From assembly GCF_033095985.1 (NCBI RefSeq), contig NZ_AP026802.1, positions 1,364,001 through 1,428,000 on the forward strand: DNA of 64,000 bases, in the 5' to 3' direction. The notes under the pieces are model-generated. The model ran no database searches and was not told the origin of the DNA. It was given only the letters and a program-made list of their open reading frames with translations. Made by a program: the position numbers and the translations under genes. Below, one piece after another: positions 28,224-37,755 of the stretch; positions within the stretch are counted from its first letter, which is position 1, and the number at the start of each line of letters is the position of its first letter. Source of the DNA: Xylocopilactobacillus apicola. GTDB taxonomy: Bacteria; Bacillota; Bacilli; Lactobacillales; Lactobacillaceae.

Positions 28224-30446
28224 TTAATGGAATCGGCTAAAAAACATCGTTAAATTTCTCATTATTGATTCTTGAGCGACTGCGAATACTGCCGCCAACA
28301 TGATGCATTGATATGAAATTGAATTAATAGCAAACAGATAATGAAAGAAGTATGCACAAAGAACTAGGCCGAGAATTGAACCATAAAAGACAAGACGTCG
28401 ATAATTATTGAGCGGCTTACATATTTCATACAAGAGCATAAAACCTGCCATGGACAATAAAAAGGTGCTTGCAACACTCACATCAGTAGATTTAATTGAA
28501 AAAACCATTCCAAAAATAACTAAACAGGCAATCGCTAGAAACGAAGTTATTGCAGCTGGTAATGATCTCAGCAAGGTAACCTTAAGAAACCGACCATGCT
28601 GCTTTTTATTATTAGCTTCAAAAGCAAGAGCAAAAGCAGGTATTCCAATGTTAAACATTGAAATTAATGAAATTTGTGAAGGTTGGAGTGGATAAGAAAT
28701 CATTCCTATAATAGAAAATAATGCTAAAAGTGTAGAAAAGATATTTTTATAAAGAAAAAGTGTTGCGGAACGCGTCAAATTATTGATATCTCGCCGACCC
28801 TCAGAAATAATTTCCTTCATATGCGAGAAATCTGAATCCAACAAGACTACTTGAGCCGATTGTTTAGCAGCATCACTCCCTGAACCAATTGCAATCGAAC
28901 AATTTGCCTCTTTCATTGCCAAAATATCATTAACTCCATCACCAGTCATTGCAACTCGTTGGCCGCCTGCTTTAATCGACTTAATGATTTCTCGTTTTTG
29001 ATCTGGCTTTACTCGGCCAAAGACTGAATATTTCTCAATTGCATCTCGCAATTCTTCTTTTGTTTTTAAAGTACTTGCATCCACATATTGATCAGCATTT
29101 GGAATCTCAACCATTTTGGCAATTTTGGAAACAGTTAAAGGATTATCCCCTGAGATAACTTTAACTTGAACTTCTTGTTCGGTAAAATAGCGGAAGGTTT
29201 CTAGTGCATTGGCCCGAATTCCATTAGCGATGCTAATAAATAATAACGGCTCAATTTGAGATGCAGATTCTCTAGCAAATACTAAAACCCGTTCCCCTTT
29301 TGCCGCTCGTTGTTCAATCTGAGTAGAGTCTTCTGGATTTTGTTTTGAACCTAGAACAAACTCAGGCGCGCCCAAAAAATAATGTGCATCAACGGTTTTG
29401 ATTTCAGAATATTTAGTTTTTGAAGAAAACGGAATAATTTTTGCATGTTCGAATTTTTTTCCATCCGGATAATATTGTCTTAAAGCTTGCGCAGTGATAT
29501 TTGTATCTGTTGAAGTTGCAACATAAGAAGCCAACAAATCCTTTGATCTTTTAACATCATCAAAAGTAGAATTTTGAGGATCAAAAATTTCAGTAACCTT
29601 CATTTTATTATCTGTAATTGTTCCAGTTTTATCTACACATAAAACATCCACTCTAGCAAGCGTTTCTGTACTTCGCATATCATGTAAAAGAACTTGATGT
29701 TTAGCAAGCCTCGCAGCAGATAGCGCAAGAGCAACAGTTACCAAAAGGTATAATCCTTCAGGAATCATTCCAATCAAAGCGCCGACCATTGAAACGATTA
29801 CGTGATCAAAACTTTGATTTTTAAGGAAAAATCCTTCAAAAAACAGAATCACGCCAATTGGAATAATTGCGATTCCAGCAACTTTAACGATCAAGTTAAT
29901 ATCACCGACCATTTCAGATGGCTTTTCTTTAACTTCTTTTGCTTTAGCTTGAAGTTTAGCGATATAAGAGTCTGCCCCGACGGCAGTTAACCTTGCACGA
30001 CAAGCACCCGCAACAACAAAACTACCAGACATTAAATTACTGCCATGGGCCTTTTCAATTTCGTCAGACTCGCCTGTGAGTAAAGCCTCATTGACTGAAA
30101 TTTTACCTTCAATTACCTCGGCATCGGCAGGAATCTGCTGTCCGCTAGCTAAGAATATTACATCATCGCGCAAAAGTTGATCCATTAGGACCTCTTCTTT
30201 TTGACCATCACGCAAAACTTGATATTTTGCTTCAGAGATCAGTGAAAGTTTATCAAGAATTCTTTTCGCCTTTAACTGCTGATAAATTCCAATCAAAGTA
30301 TTTGCAATAACGATCGGTAAGAACGTCAGATTTCGATATGAACCTGCAATAATTAAAAGAATTGAAATTCCTAAAAAAATTGCATTAAAGTAAGTAAAAA
30401 TATTTTTGGCAACTATTGCTGCAACTCCATCATTTTTCTTTTTCAC
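28224..30446 (-). CDS. Cation-translocating P-type ATPase
   Basis: 740 residues. It has the actuator loop TGESDEIEK, the membrane motif IPEGLYLLVTVALALS, the phosphorylation site CVDKTGTITDNK and the hinge MTGDGVNDILAMKEA. The PEGL motif is seen in Ca/Mg-type pumps and in several lactobacillar ATPases of unknown ion. The N-terminal cation-ATPase domain appears shorter than in SERCA-type pumps. Start is GTG at 30446 with GAGGT upstream. A TTGACT-17-AATACT promoter precedes it. Ion specificity is not assignable. Confidence 0.92.
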   Translation of the reverse strand: MKKKNDGVAAIVAKNIFTYFNAIFLGISILLIIAGSYRNLTFLPIVIANTLIGIYQQLKAKRILDKLSLISEAKYQVLRDGQKEEVLMDQLLRDDVIFLASGQQIPADAEVIEGKISVNEALLTGESDEIEKAHGSNLMSGSFVVAGACRARLTAVGADSYIAKLQAKAKEVKEKPSEMVGDINLIVKVAGIAIIPIGVILFFEGFFLKNQSFDHVIVSMVGALIGMIPEGLYLLVTVALALSAARLAKHQVLLHDMRSTETLARVDVLCVDKTGTITDNKMKVTEIFDPQNSTFDDVKRSKDLLASYVATSTDTNITAQALRQYYPDGKKFEHAKIIPFSSKTKYSEIKTVDAHYFLGAPEFVLGSKQNPEDSTQIEQRAAKGERVLVFARESASQIEPLLFISIANGIRANALETFRYFTEQEVQVKVISGDNPLTVSKIAKMVEIPNADQYVDASTLKTKEELRDAIEKYSVFGRVKPDQKREIIKSIKAGGQRVAMTGDGVNDILAMKEANCSIAIGSGSDAAKQSAQVVLLDSDFSHMKEIISEGRRDINNLTRSATLFLYKNIFSTLLALFSIIGMISYPLQPSQISLISMFNIGIPAFALAFEANNKKQHGRFLKVTLLRSLPAAITSFLAIACLVIFGMVFSIKSTDVSVASTFLLSMAGFMLLYEICKPLNNYRRLVFYGSILGLVLCAYFFHYLFAINSISYQCIMLAAVFAVAQESIMRNLTMFFSRFH

Positions 30447-30476
30447 TTAGTACCTCTAACTGTTATTTTGTGAACT

Positions 30477-30505
30477 AGTATTGATGAATTAAGAACTTAA
30501 GTCAA
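30477..30505 (-). promoter_or_regulatory. Promoter of the P-type ATPase gene
   Basis: TTGACT (30500-30505) and AATACT (30477-30482) on the minus strand, spaced by 17 nt, about 30 nt upstream of the GTG start. Confidence 0.65.
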
Positions 30506-30606
30506 TTCAATTTTTCTTTAGTTAAAGCAAAATTTATTTTTTTCAATTAGGGTTTTGTACCCCGCATTTTAGTTATTTCAATATTTATTTAATTATATTA
30601 CTTTAT

Positions 30607-30680
30607 AAAAAAACAAGGAACATTTTGTCCCTTGCTTTATGACTGATATAAAAAAAGCAGCCATTTATTTACTAGCCGCT
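30607..30680 (-). terminator. Two tandem terminators after the 30692 gene
   Basis: The first met on the minus strand is AGCGGC/GCTGCT (30656-30680) with seven T. The second is CAAGG...CCTTG (30614-30634) with seven T. Together they insulate the ATPase gene. Confidence 0.75.
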
Positions 30681-30691
30681 TAATCTAAATT

Positions 30692-30970
30692 TTAGTACCC
30701 CCTCTCGTACTCTTTAATTGTCGAAATTGCATCTTCTAAACTGACACAAATTCTAATATTACCAATTCCCATAGCATCTAAGTATTGACTCATCCATACT
30801 CGATCCTCTTCATCTGGACTTTCTGTATAAATCGTACAATCTCCACTGTCGTTTACCTTTAGATCAGTAATTTTCGTACTCAAAAGATCGTACTCATATG
30901 GTTCAAACCCCCAAGGAATTATAATCCAGAGTCTTTGACCTATTTTTAACGTTGTATTTTGATCTGCCAC
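30692..30970 (-). CDS. Hypothetical acidic protein (92 aa)
   Basis: No family recognised. It starts at GTG 30970 with GGAAAG upstream and reads MADQNTTLKIGQRLWIIIPW. It is acidic and probably cytoplasmic, with a strand-rich first half (KITDLKVNDSGDCTIYTES) and a predicted helix at the C-terminus (LEDAISTIKEYERG). Two terminators follow. It is monocistronic and may be an accessory gene. Confidence 0.6.
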   Translation of the reverse strand: MADQNTTLKIGQRLWIIIPWGFEPYEYDLLSTKITDLKVNDSGDCTIYTESPDEEDRVWMSQYLDAMGIGNIRICVSLEDAISTIKEYERGY

Positions 30971-31120
30971 ATTATCACTCTTTCCATCGCATGATTCAAT
31001 TTAATTATAACGTAAAGGCAAGCGCATTCACAAAAGCTTTTTAATACCCGCGTAAGCTTACCTGATCAATAAACTTGATTTTCCTAATCAATTTTAAAAC
31101 CAAATGAACAATCCTTATAA

Positions 31121-31423
31121 TTATTTATTTTTTTCAGAGAAATAAATAATCTGTTTTTCTAAAAGAGATTCATAATAACTAATAAAGGGAACTCCTTTCG
31201 AAGAGCAGAAGCTATAACAAGCTTTGTAACAGGAGTCAAGCGATCTTTGAAGCCAATCGATTTTTTCCAGGTCTTTTAACCCGCAATTCTTATACTTTGC
31301 CTTAATAATTGGCTGTAAACATAAAAACAATTGTTCAAAAGCCTCATTATCCTTTTTAAAATTTACCAAGTACACTAATTCTTCAATTCTGCGTACCATA
31401 CCTTGATCGTCAAGTTGTACCAT
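31121..31423 (-). CDS. Small sigma-70 region 2-like protein (possibly truncated ComX-type sigma)
   Basis: 100 residues. The pattern FEQLFLCLQPIIKAKYKNC, then DLEKIDWLQRSLDSCYKACY and FISYYESLLEKQI, resembles sigma-70 region 2 of ComX/SigX-like factors of lactobacilli (family resemblance by eye). The usual region 4 is missing and no continuation is found in other frames after the stop. No clear ribosome site precedes the ATG at 31423. It could be a remnant of a competence sigma factor or a stand-alone region 2 protein. Confidence 0.55.
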   Translation of the reverse strand: MVQLDDQGMVRRIEELVYLVNFKKDNEAFEQLFLCLQPIIKAKYKNCGLKDLEKIDWLQRSLDSCYKACYSFCSSKGVPFISYYESLLEKQIIYFSEKNK

Positions 31424-31990
31424 ATTTGGGTTTTGAATATACTTTTTGTAAGTACATCTATCCTTTCCTAATAATAATCAATAGTGTTGGCTTGTTTATC
31501 GCCACACCACTTACTGCATAAAAATAATCTTGTAAAATCGAAAAATGAAATCGCTTTTAACTGTTCTAGAGGACACAAAACCATGCCCCGGAACCACAAT
31601 TAGTCCACGACTACTATGAAAGAAGACGATAAAATGTCTACTTTCCCTTAATAATATACGTAACAAGCATCGTTGTACCCAATGCCTCATCAACTTCATC
31701 AGCAATTAAAAATCATGTTTCAAAGTTGCCAATTTAATTTCCAGAAATATTGATAACCCTATCATACCCTACTTTAGAGATAATTTGTTCATTTTCAGCA
31801 AAAATATTTTTTTATTTTACTTTCATTTGTTTCGACTAAATTTACTTTCAAAAAATAAGTCCTAAACAATTACTCTTGTTTTTGTTTAGAATATTCAATC
31901 TATTAAATTAGAAATAATTTTTATAATATTTTTCAAAACTATTGAACTGCTGCTAAATTCGACCTTGTATTATATTTAAAATGTCGTAAA
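31424..31990. other. Gene-poor AT-rich gap
   Basis: About 570 nt with no supportable gene. Short open stretches, including 31511-31705 on the minus strand and an overlapping 24-codon fragment reading IADEVDEALGTTMLVTYIIK, lack ribosome sites. They may be decayed coding sequence. The nagB promoter and operator lie at its right end. Confidence 0.5.
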
Positions 31991-32006
31991 ATAGGTCTAT
32001 ACCAAT
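31991..32006 (+). promoter_or_regulatory. NagR/DasR-like operator (dre) upstream of nagB
   Basis: ATAGGTCTATACCAAT contains the palindrome GGTCTATACC, close to the (A)TGGTCTAGACCA dre consensus of GntR/HutC regulators that respond to GlcN-6-P or GlcNAc-6-P. It lies 26 nt upstream of the nagB start. No nagR gene is in the window. Confidence 0.65.
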
Positions 32007-32031
32007 TAATTTTAAAAAGGAGTACGACAAC

Positions 32032-32745
32032 ATGGATGTAAGAATTGTCTCATCAGAAGAAGAAGGTGGCAAAATTGCCCTTGAAATGTTTAAAGATCAA
32101 TTAGCAAAGAACCCTGCTTCGGTTTTTGGACTAGCTACTGGTAGTTCACCAGAGGGTTTTTATCGTGAAGCGGTCGCAAGTGACATTGATTTCACAAAAG
32201 CTACTTCAATCAACTTAGATGAATACGTGGGCCTCGACGAAAACAATGATCAAAGTTACCGCTACTTTATGAAAGATCGACTTTTTGACAAAAAACCATT
32301 TAAAAAGAATTACTTGCCTAATGGGATGGCAGATGATCTAGAAGCAGAAGTTAAGAATTATGACGAAATTATTCGTGAAAATCCAATCGACCTTCAAATT
32401 TTAGGAATAGGTCGTAATGGACACATTGGATTTAATGAACCAGGCACTCCAACTGACATTACTACTCACGTTGTGGATCTTACTCCTTCAACTATTGAAG
32501 CAAACGCTCGGTTCTTTGCCAATGAGGATGAAGTGCCTCGCCAAGCAATTTCGATGGGATTAGGTAGTATCCAAAAATCTAAGAAAATAATTCTTTTTGC
32601 TTATGGTGAAGAAAAAGCTAAAGCCATCCAGGGTTGCATCGAAGGACCAGTGACAACCCACGTTCCAGCTTCGATTTTACAAAACCTTAGTGACGTTACC
32701 GTAATTGCCGACAACGCAGCAACTAGTCTGCTGAAAAATAAATAG
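32032..32745 (+). CDS. nagB: Glucosamine-6-phosphate deaminase
   Basis: 237 residues. It converts GlcN-6-P to fructose-6-P and ammonia. Motifs are [20 protein letters not shown] (catalytic Asp), [15 protein letters not shown] and the C-terminal VPASILQ. The length fits the short Gram-positive NagB without the allosteric module. AAAGGAG precedes the ATG. A dre-like operator is immediately upstream. Confidence 0.96.
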   Translation: MDVRIVSSEEEGGKIALEMFKDQLAKNPASVFGLATGSSPEGFYREAVASDIDFTKATSINLDEYVGLDENNDQSYRYFMKDRLFDKKPFKKNYLPNGMADDLEAEVKNYDEIIRENPIDLQILGIGRNGHIGFNEPGTPTDITTHVVDLTPSTIEANARFFANEDEVPRQAISMGLGSIQKSKKIILFAYGEEKAKAIQGCIEGPVTTHVPASILQNLSDVTVIADNAATSLLKNK

Positions 32746-32820
32746 ACCAAAAAATAAGTCTCAGGTACCATTTTTCAAAATATGATTGTGATATGATTAT
32801 GTAATTCAAAGGAGAAAAAC

Positions 32821-34755
32821 ATGAGTTATCTTGAATTACATGACATTCATAAATCATATTTTTTAGTTAAAGAAGAATTTCCGGTTTTAAAAGGGATCGC
32901 ACTCAATTTTGATCGGGGCGAATTTGTTTCAATTCTTGGTGAATCAGGCGGCGGAAAATCAACCCTTATGAACATCATTGGTGGGCTTGATCATAACTAT
33001 CAAGGCGACGTGGTAATTGATGGAAAGTCACTAAAGGATGCAACTGAAAACCAAATGGATGCGTATCGCCGTGATACGATTGGTTTTATTTTTCAAAACT
33101 TTAATCTGATTGGTCATCTTTCGGTTTTGGATAACGTTTTAAGCAGCCTTGATATGACTTCGTTGAGTCACAGTGACCGAGAAAAACGAGCTAAAGATCT
33201 TTTAGACGAAGTGGGGCTCAGTGAACATATTCATAAACTGCCAGGACAACTATCTGGCGGACAAAAACAGCGCGTTGCAATTGCGAGAGCCTTAGCCAGC
33301 GATCCTTCAATAATTATTGCGGACGAACCAACAGGAGCTCTTGATTCCAAGAATACGCAGGACGTCCTTGATATTCTTCAAAAGATCGCAAAGAGCGGAA
33401 AATTAGTTATTGTTGTCACGCACAGCGAAACCGTTGCTAAGTTTGGGACGAGAATTGTTCACTTAACTGACGGCAAAATCGATCAAGATCAAAATCTTAA
33501 AGCCCCCTATCCCGTTGTTGATAATAAAAAAGCTTTCAAATCAAGAAGTTTACCATGGCTTGATAGTTATAAAAATGCCTTTAAACATTTGATGTTTCAT
33601 TTTGGAAGAAACTTTCTAATTATCTTGGGGACAGCAATTGGTTTATTTTCAGTTATGTTTTTCTTAGGTCTTGGTCACGGTGCAACTAAGTATATGAATA
33701 AAACAGTTGATTCCCTTGCTAATCCGCGCGTTTTACAAGTATCTAAACATCTGAGCAATAACAACACTAGTGATTTAGCAAATATGAAGTTGACTGATAA
33801 GCAATTAAATACGCTTAAGAAACTAGATCACGTTAAAAAAGTCGAAAAAAGTTATTATGTAGAAACGTTCTCGATTCAAATCGGTCAAAAAAACTTTAGC
33901 AGCCAAATCTTGCAAAGCAAAAATAGTAGTTTTCGCAGTGACAGTATTAAACCTGGTAAAATGCCCGGAAAAAATGAAATTGTCGTTGATAAAAGTACAA
34001 TTGCCCAAGCGTGGAGTAAAAAAAATTGGAAGAAAATCGTTGGTAAGGAGGTTACCCTCCATTTAAATGTAATCGACTCTAATGGAAACCCAAAATTATT
34101 AACTAAAAAGTTAACTGTCAGCGGAGTATCTCAGGCGATGAGTGCCGTGTCATATGATACTTTAGGTGAGATCTACAAGGATGCCAAAATGAAGTTTGAA
34201 CCTAATTACGCAACAATTGTCGTTGATAATGTTAATAACGTTAAAAGCGTAAAAAACAAAATTCGTGAACTGAAAAACAGCAAAGGAAAAAGGCTTTACA
34301 ATCTCCTTGGAGTTGGGGTGATTTTGGATAATATCACGCAAATTACTTCAATTGTTACCTTTGTTTTGGCACTAATTGCGGGAATTTCACTTCTTGTGAG
34401 TGCATTAATGATCATTGTCTCCATGTATATGTCCGTTACTGAACGAACAAAAGAAATTGGAATTTTACGCGCCATTGGTCAGAGAAAAAAAGACATCCGG
34501 CGCCTCTTCACTTCCGAATCACTTTTTATCGGAATTTTCGCAGCAATTCTAGGACTTGCAATGTCTTTCATTCTACAAGTAGTAGTTAACAACGTAACTT
34601 ATGGAATGATTAAATACCGAGGAATTATTTCAATCACCACTGGCAATATAATATTCGCTTTCGTCATTGCCATCATCATCTCGCTATTAGCTGCATTCTT
34701 CCCAAGTCGACGAGCAGCACGACTTGATCCAATCGAAAGTTTAGCTAATGAATAA
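32821..34755 (+). CDS. ABC transporter, fused ATPase and FtsX-type permease (MacB-like)
   Basis: 644 residues. The N-terminal ATPase (about 1-225) has Walker [10 protein letters not shown], signature [15 protein letters not shown] and Walker [17 protein letters not shown] permease domain follows, with one helix near 265-290, a large extracytoplasmic domain, then three helices (about 505-640) and the cytosolic [19 protein letters not shown] motif. It is a half-transporter of the MacB/antimicrobial-peptide type. Likely exports or extracts peptides or lipids; not linked to a two-component system here. Confidence 0.93.
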   Translation: MSYLELHDIHKSYFLVKEEFPVLKGIALNFDRGEFVSILGESGGGKSTLMNIIGGLDHNYQGDVVIDGKSLKDATENQMDAYRRDTIGFIFQNFNLIGHLSVLDNVLSSLDMTSLSHSDREKRAKDLLDEVGLSEHIHKLPGQLSGGQKQRVAIARALASDPSIIIADEPTGALDSKNTQDVLDILQKIAKSGKLVIVVTHSETVAKFGTRIVHLTDGKIDQDQNLKAPYPVVDNKKAFKSRSLPWLDSYKNAFKHLMFHFGRNFLIILGTAIGLFSVMFFLGLGHGATKYMNKTVDSLANPRVLQVSKHLSNNNTSDLANMKLTDKQLNTLKKLDHVKKVEKSYYVETFSIQIGQKNFSSQILQSKNSSFRSDSIKPGKMPGKNEIVVDKSTIAQAWSKKNWKKIVGKEVTLHLNVIDSNGNPKLLTKKLTVSGVSQAMSAVSYDTLGEIYKDAKMKFEPNYATIVVDNVNNVKSVKNKIRELKNSKGKRLYNLLGVGVILDNITQITSIVTFVLALIAGISLLVSALMIIVSMYMSVTERTKEIGILRAIGQRKKDIRRLFTSESLFIGIFAAILGLAMSFILQVVVNNVTYGMIKYRGIISITTGNIIFAFVIAIIISLLAAFFPSRRAARLDPIESLANE

Positions 34756-34761
34756 AATTGT

Positions 34762-34790
34762 GACCTCAGTTAAGTGCTGGGGTCTTTTTT
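34762..34790 (+). terminator. Terminator after the ABC transporter gene
   Basis: GACCTCAG (34762-34769) pairs with CTGGGGTC (34777-34784), followed by six T. The next gene's AGGAG starts directly after the T-run. Confidence 0.85.
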
Positions 34791-34799
34791 AGGAGATAA

Positions 34800-35594
34800 A
34801 TGCAAAACGAATTAAAAAATTACTTATCACTTCCTGATCCGCTCACCTTCTCTAACCAACAAGTAGAATGGCTTATCGATCATCTAGGAGATCTTGATGG
34901 GAATATCCGTGATCGTCTCACTTACACTTTGATGGGTAGAGGATTTATGGCACATGTATTTACGATGGAACAAAAACAATATATCACTCACACCGTAATT
35001 GATGAAAACCTGCTATTTAAAGACATTGACAAGCCTCAAAATGATCAAGTGTTTTTAAGAACTTTTATTGCTTTGTTAGGAGCATTGATCCTTGAAAGTG
35101 ATGCCGAAGAAGAGTTTTTAAGCTCAAATGATCGAAATACTTGGTTTAACTGGGCAATCGAGTATTTAAAACTTGAAAATGATTGGCGCGGTTTTATACC
35201 TGGTAATGGCTGGGCTCATGCTGTAGCTCACGGAAGCGACCTTTTAGCAAGTGCCGTATCCCACCCAGATTTTTTTAGATTTGATGATGCTTTAGAAGTT
35301 GTCAAAAATGTTTTAAGAAGAATTACCGACGGGTTTAAAGACGACGAAGAGGAGCGTCTAGCAATGGTCATCATAAGTGCTTATGATAAATTAGCTTTAC
35401 AAGATCTTAAATCTTACCTATTAGAAACCGATCAAGAGATTTGGAATCACAATTCAGGTTCAAATGCTGATTACTATTGTAAAACTACTTGGAAGAGAAT
35501 TCTTACAACGATCTATTTTCTTCAACCTCAAACTAAAGACCTTTGTTATCCTTTAATCATGAAACATTATCATTGTCTTCACCCTACAAATTGA
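34800..35594 (+). CDS. DUF2785 domain protein
   Basis: 264 residues. The family hallmark RGFIPGNGWAHAVAHGSDLLA is at about 138-158. The rest is alpha-helical, in HEAT-like fashion. Function is unknown in the family. The ATG at 34800 has AGGAG 4 nt upstream. A pair of NUDIX genes follows, the first starting 14 nt after this stop. Confidence 0.88.
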   Translation: MQNELKNYLSLPDPLTFSNQQVEWLIDHLGDLDGNIRDRLTYTLMGRGFMAHVFTMEQKQYITHTVIDENLLFKDIDKPQNDQVFLRTFIALLGALILESDAEEEFLSSNDRNTWFNWAIEYLKLENDWRGFIPGNGWAHAVAHGSDLLASAVSHPDFFRFDDALEVVKNVLRRITDGFKDDEEERLAMVIISAYDKLALQDLKSYLLETDQEIWNHNSGSNADYYCKTTWKRILTTIYFLQPQTKDLCYPLIMKHYHCLHPTN

Positions 35595-35608
35595 GTAAAA
35601 TCAAAAGC

Positions 35609-36055
35609 ATGAAAAGAACGAGTTTAATTGAACTGACTAATATGTGTCGGATCACTAATGATAACGGCGAAGTACTTGTTGAGGACCGCGTTAAACAAGA
35701 TTGGCCCGGAATTACTTTTCCAGGTGGTCATGTGGAGTCTGGAGAATCTTTAAACGATTCAATGATTCGAGAAATTAAAGAAGAAACCGGACTTACAATT
35801 TATGAGCCCAAGCTGTGTGGCGTTTGTAATTTTCTTCGCGGAGCTGAACGATTAATCGTTTTATTATATGAAACTTCTAAATTTTTCGGTCAAATTAAGT
35901 CTTCTAATGAAGGAAAAATATTTTGGGTCAAAGAAGACCAATTGTTAAACCAGAACATCACCCAGGGATTCAGCCAGATTTACCAAGTTTTTAAAAATCC
36001 TGACATTTCTGAACTTTTTTGTTTAACAATCGATGCCAATGGAACCCACTACTAA
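35609..36055 (+). CDS. NUDIX hydrolase (paralogue 1)
   Basis: 148 residues from ATG 35609 (MKRTSLIELTNMCRITND); the frame extends upstream into DUF2785 coding, and this start has only a weak ribosome site. The NUDIX box is complete: G-HVESGE-SLNDSMIREIKEETGL. It is of the 8-oxo-dGTP/NTP pyrophosphatase type (MutT/YtkD-like). It is followed 11 nt later by a close paralogue, so the pair arose by tandem duplication. Confidence 0.88.
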   Translation: MKRTSLIELTNMCRITNDNGEVLVEDRVKQDWPGITFPGGHVESGESLNDSMIREIKEETGLTIYEPKLCGVCNFLRGAERLIVLLYETSKFFGQIKSSNEGKIFWVKEDQLLNQNITQGFSQIYQVFKNPDISELFCLTIDANGTHY

Positions 36056-36066
36056 AAGGAGAAGAT

Positions 36067-36516
36067 ATGAGTCGCGCAACACCAATTGAATTAACTAACA
36101 TGTGTATGATTACTAATGAAAAAGGCGAGGTGCTCGTTGAAGATCGACTGAACCCTGAATGGCCAGGGATTACTTTTCCGGGTGGTCATGTTGAAATGGG
36201 TGAATCATTAAATGATGCAATGATTCGAGAAATTAAAGAAGAAACTGGACTCACGATTTTTGAGCCTAAATTATGCGGCGTTAGGGACTGGTTTCAAGGC
36301 AACGAAAGATACATTGTTTTACTGTATCGTACTGATAAGTTTTCTGGCGAGATTAAATCATCTGATGAAGGCAAAATATTCTGGCTTGAACCCAAAAAAC
36401 TCCCTCAACAAAAATTAGCCGGTGGAGATTTTATGGATATGTATGAAGTATTTATAAATCCCCAAAAATCTGAAATGTTTTATCCTGATGATACTTTTAA
36501 AAGTATCTTGTACTAA
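36067..36516 (+). CDS. NUDIX hydrolase (paralogue 2)
   Basis: 149 residues starting MSRATPIELTNMCMITNE. AAAGGAG lies 6 nt upstream, a much better site than that of its paralogue. The NUDIX box GHVEMGESLNDAMIREIKEE is intact. It matches the neighbouring copy along nearly its whole length, with differences concentrated in the C-terminal third. Probably a nucleotide-pool sanitising or nucleoside polyphosphate pyrophosphatase. Confidence 0.92.
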   Translation: MSRATPIELTNMCMITNEKGEVLVEDRLNPEWPGITFPGGHVEMGESLNDAMIREIKEETGLTIFEPKLCGVRDWFQGNERYIVLLYRTDKFSGEIKSSDEGKIFWLEPKKLPQQKLAGGDFMDMYEVFINPQKSEMFYPDDTFKSILY

Positions 36517-36546
36517 GATTGATCGAAATTGATCAATCTTTTTTTT
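36515..36546. terminator. Bidirectional terminator between NUDIX and ornithine cyclodeaminase-like genes
   Basis: AAGATTGATC (36515-36524) pairs with GATCAATCTT (36531-36540), followed by further T. It lies between convergent genes. Confidence 0.85.
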
Positions 36547-37531
36547 ATTCCCACTCCAAACCTTTTTGGTTAGCACGAGCTTTTTCGTAAATTGATTTAG
36601 CGGTCATTAAATCTTGGGCTGCAATTCCAACCGTTTTAAAAAATATTATTTCTTCGTCGTTACTTCGACCAGTTAATTCACCACTAATAACTTTACCCAA
36701 TTCCCCGATAAAATTTGTTTGAGTGATTTGATTTTTCTGAAGTGGCTGTAATAAATCTCCCGCTTCTGCTAGAACTGCTTCTTTTGAATCAAAATAAATT
36801 TTTGCCGCTCGTTGTAAAAGTTCTAACGGGGTTTCTTGCATCTGAGGTTGATAAGACCCTACTCCCGAAACCGTTGCCCCCGCTTTCACTAAGCTGCCAT
36901 CATAAACTGGTGTCTTAGAAGTTGTGACTGAAATGATCAAATCAGCTTCACTAACCGCTTCATTGGCACTTGATACAGCGACGATCTTGGTTCGATATTT
37001 TGCCAACTCTTCGTTCATCTGATCAGCAAAGTCCTTAGCTCGCTTAAAATCATAATCGCTCACCTGCACCTCATCTAAGTCACGAGCTATCAACATTGCT
37101 TCTAACTGTGTTGCCGCCTGTCCACCAGCTCCAATCAATGCTCCTTTATGACAATTTTGCTTCGCTAAGAACTTAAATGCAACGCCTGAAGCCGCCCCAG
37201 TCCTTAACTGTGTAACATAATTGCCGTCCATTAAACAGTTAATTGCGCCAGTTTCAGCATCAATATTCAATACTTGAGCATTAATTGAGGCTAGACCTCT
37301 GCTTATATTATCCGGAAACATATTTAAAACTTTGACGCTAGCAGAATTATTCTTCTCACAAAAAGCTGGCATGCATAAAAAAGTACTTTTATTATCTGAT
37401 TTAACAATTTGCGTTCTTAGCGGCACATTAACTTTTCCATCTGAAAAAAGCCTAAAAGCTTCTGTAACAGCATGCATACAATCATCAATGGAATAAAAAT
37501 TTTGAATCGTCGATTTATTAAGTAAAAGCAT
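36545..37531 (-). CDS. Ornithine cyclodeaminase/mu-crystallin family protein
   Basis: 328 residues. NAD(P)-binding motif GALIGAGGQAATQLEAML, with the family's VPLRTQIV and LRTGAASGVAFKFL segments that hold substrate residues. Enzymes of this family cyclise ornithine to proline, or reduce imines or ketimines (SbnB, alanine dehydrogenase-like); which applies here is open. GAGGAGG lies 7 nt before the ATG. A short structured RNA with its own promoter and terminator lies 77 nt upstream on the same strand, so attenuation is possible. Confidence 0.9.
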   Translation of the reverse strand: MLLLNKSTIQNFYSIDDCMHAVTEAFRLFSDGKVNVPLRTQIVKSDNKSTFLCMPAFCEKNNSASVKVLNMFPDNISRGLASINAQVLNIDAETGAINCLMDGNYVTQLRTGAASGVAFKFLAKQNCHKGALIGAGGQAATQLEAMLIARDLDEVQVSDYDFKRAKDFADQMNEELAKYRTKIVAVSSANEAVSEADLIISVTTSKTPVYDGSLVKAGATVSGVGSYQPQMQETPLELLQRAAKIYFDSKEAVLAEAGDLLQPLQKNQITQTNFIGELGKVISGELTGRSNDEEIIFFKTVGIAAQDLMTAKSIYEKARANQKGLEWE

Positions 37532-37607
37532 TTATGATCCCTCCTCGATCTAATTTAAGTCAATCTTAACATTTCAAGAATTATTTTGCCTCAATCATTT
37601 CTGAGTA

Positions 37608-37646
37608 AAATAAAAAACCGATATTCTCTTTTACAAGAATACCGGT
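37608..37646 (-). terminator. Terminator of the structured RNA unit
   Basis: The minus strand has ACCGGTATTCT / AGAATATCGGT, an 11-bp stem with one G-U pair, then TTTTTTATTTT. It ends the small transcript before the ornithine cyclodeaminase-like gene. Confidence 0.85.
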
Positions 37647-37670
37647 CACGCTCAATCAATGATCAACCGC

Positions 37671-37724
37671 TTAAAAGTTTCCAAGCGGTGATCGCATTGA
37701 ACGGTTCTGACTTTCGTCCTTCAA
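37671..37724 (-). CDS. Possible 17-residue leader peptide
   Basis: TTG-initiated ORF MKDESQNRSMRSPLGNF with a near-perfect anti-16S complement (AAGGAGGTGATCC) 7 nt upstream. It spans hairpin 1, and its stop lies in hairpin 2. A ribosome translating or stalling here would decide which stem forms, as in leader-peptide attenuators. Coding status is inferred from the ribosome site and context only. Confidence 0.45.
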   Translation of the reverse strand: MKDESQNRSMRSPLGNF

Positions 37725-37755
37725 TGGATCACCTCCTTTCCTAAAATATAGCTAG

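Larger units (their letters stand above)
37608..37749 (-). ncRNA. Structured RNA / possible attenuator upstream of the ornithine cyclodeaminase-like gene
   Basis: A compact transcription unit of about 140 nt. Hairpin 1 (37688-37732) pairs GTGATC and ATTGAA of the ribosome site/start region with TTCAAT and GATCAC, capped by GAC-GAAA-GTC. Hairpin 2 (37661-37693) pairs GATCA-CCGCTT with AAGCGG-(T)-TGATC. The GATCAC at 37688-37693 is shared, so the two stems exclude each other. An 11-bp terminator stem (37617-37646) with T-run follows. Not matched to a known riboswitch by eye. Confidence 0.6.

Noticed and set aside
31511-31705. 64-residue ORF on the minus strand
   Set aside because: No ribosome site and no recognisable pattern; possibly part of decayed sequence.
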